Part shown: positions 6,087-6,090 of the stretch, piece by piece
How the letters are laid out: each line of letters opens with the position of its first letter
Numbering within the stretch: position 1 is the stretch's first letter
From: Akkermansiaceae bacterium
GTDB lineage: Bacteria > Verrucomicrobiota > Verrucomicrobiia > Verrucomicrobiales > Akkermansiaceae
Direction: 5' to 3'
Assembly: GCA_025457805.1 (NCBI GenBank)
Contig: JALOTR010000195.1
Coordinates: 1-6,090 of the forward strand
Length of the DNA: 6,090 nucleotides
Position numbers and translations under genes: made by a program
The notes under the pieces: generated by a model
Database searches by the model: none
Seen by the model: only the letters and a program-made list of their open reading frames with translations
What the model was told of the DNA's origin: nothing

Positions 6087-6090
6087 GCAA

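Overview
The window most resembles a member of the Verrucomicrobiota, or less likely the Planctomycetota. The evidence is a GxxExxY-type PDDEXK protein set among short hairpin repeats, a Tat-exported alpha/beta-hydrolase esterase, a secreted formylglycine sulfatase, small secreted proteins, and start codons that lack a Shine-Dalgarno sequence. This assignment rests on gene content recalled from memory, not on a search.

Region 1 (1-1301) is a repeat/nuclease island. It opens with a tandem array of a 14-15 bp unit built on GGCAGGAGAATG, cut by the window edge. Next come a repeat-element remnant, a decayed fragment of a GxxExxY gene, a clear repeat element (331-411), an intact two-domain GxxExxY gene (423-1244), and a second clear element (1211-1291). 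The layout is repeat - dead gene copy - repeat - live gene copy - repeat. The elements share a design: one forward 12-mer, a GATTTTCA spacer, then two reverse-complement 12-mers 14 bp apart. The forward 12-mer is also the unit of the array. The intact gene carries a PDDEXK nuclease-like domain followed by what looks like a second copy of the same fold without its catalytic residues. Three sampled lines of this gene are 43-55% G+C, against 62-68% in sampled lines of the downstream genes.

Region 2 (1302-6090) is more ordinary genome content, all on the + strand. It holds a Tat-exported esterase-like hydrolase (1302-3161), a 460 bp stretch with no convincing gene (3162-3621), a small secreted protein of unknown function (3622-4068), a secreted type I sulfatase with a complete active site (4182-5771), and an 80-residue protein of unknown function (5844-6086). 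The gaps between these genes (460, 113 and 72 bp) do not make a clear operon. The exported hydrolase and sulfatase could both act on acetylated and sulfated polysaccharides outside the cytoplasm; that link is inference.

The most interesting part is region 1. The gene and its bracketing hairpin elements appear to have been duplicated together, and the repeat supplies both the stop codon of the nuclease-like gene and the leader of the following unrelated gene. No tRNA, rRNA, CRISPR array or transposase was seen.
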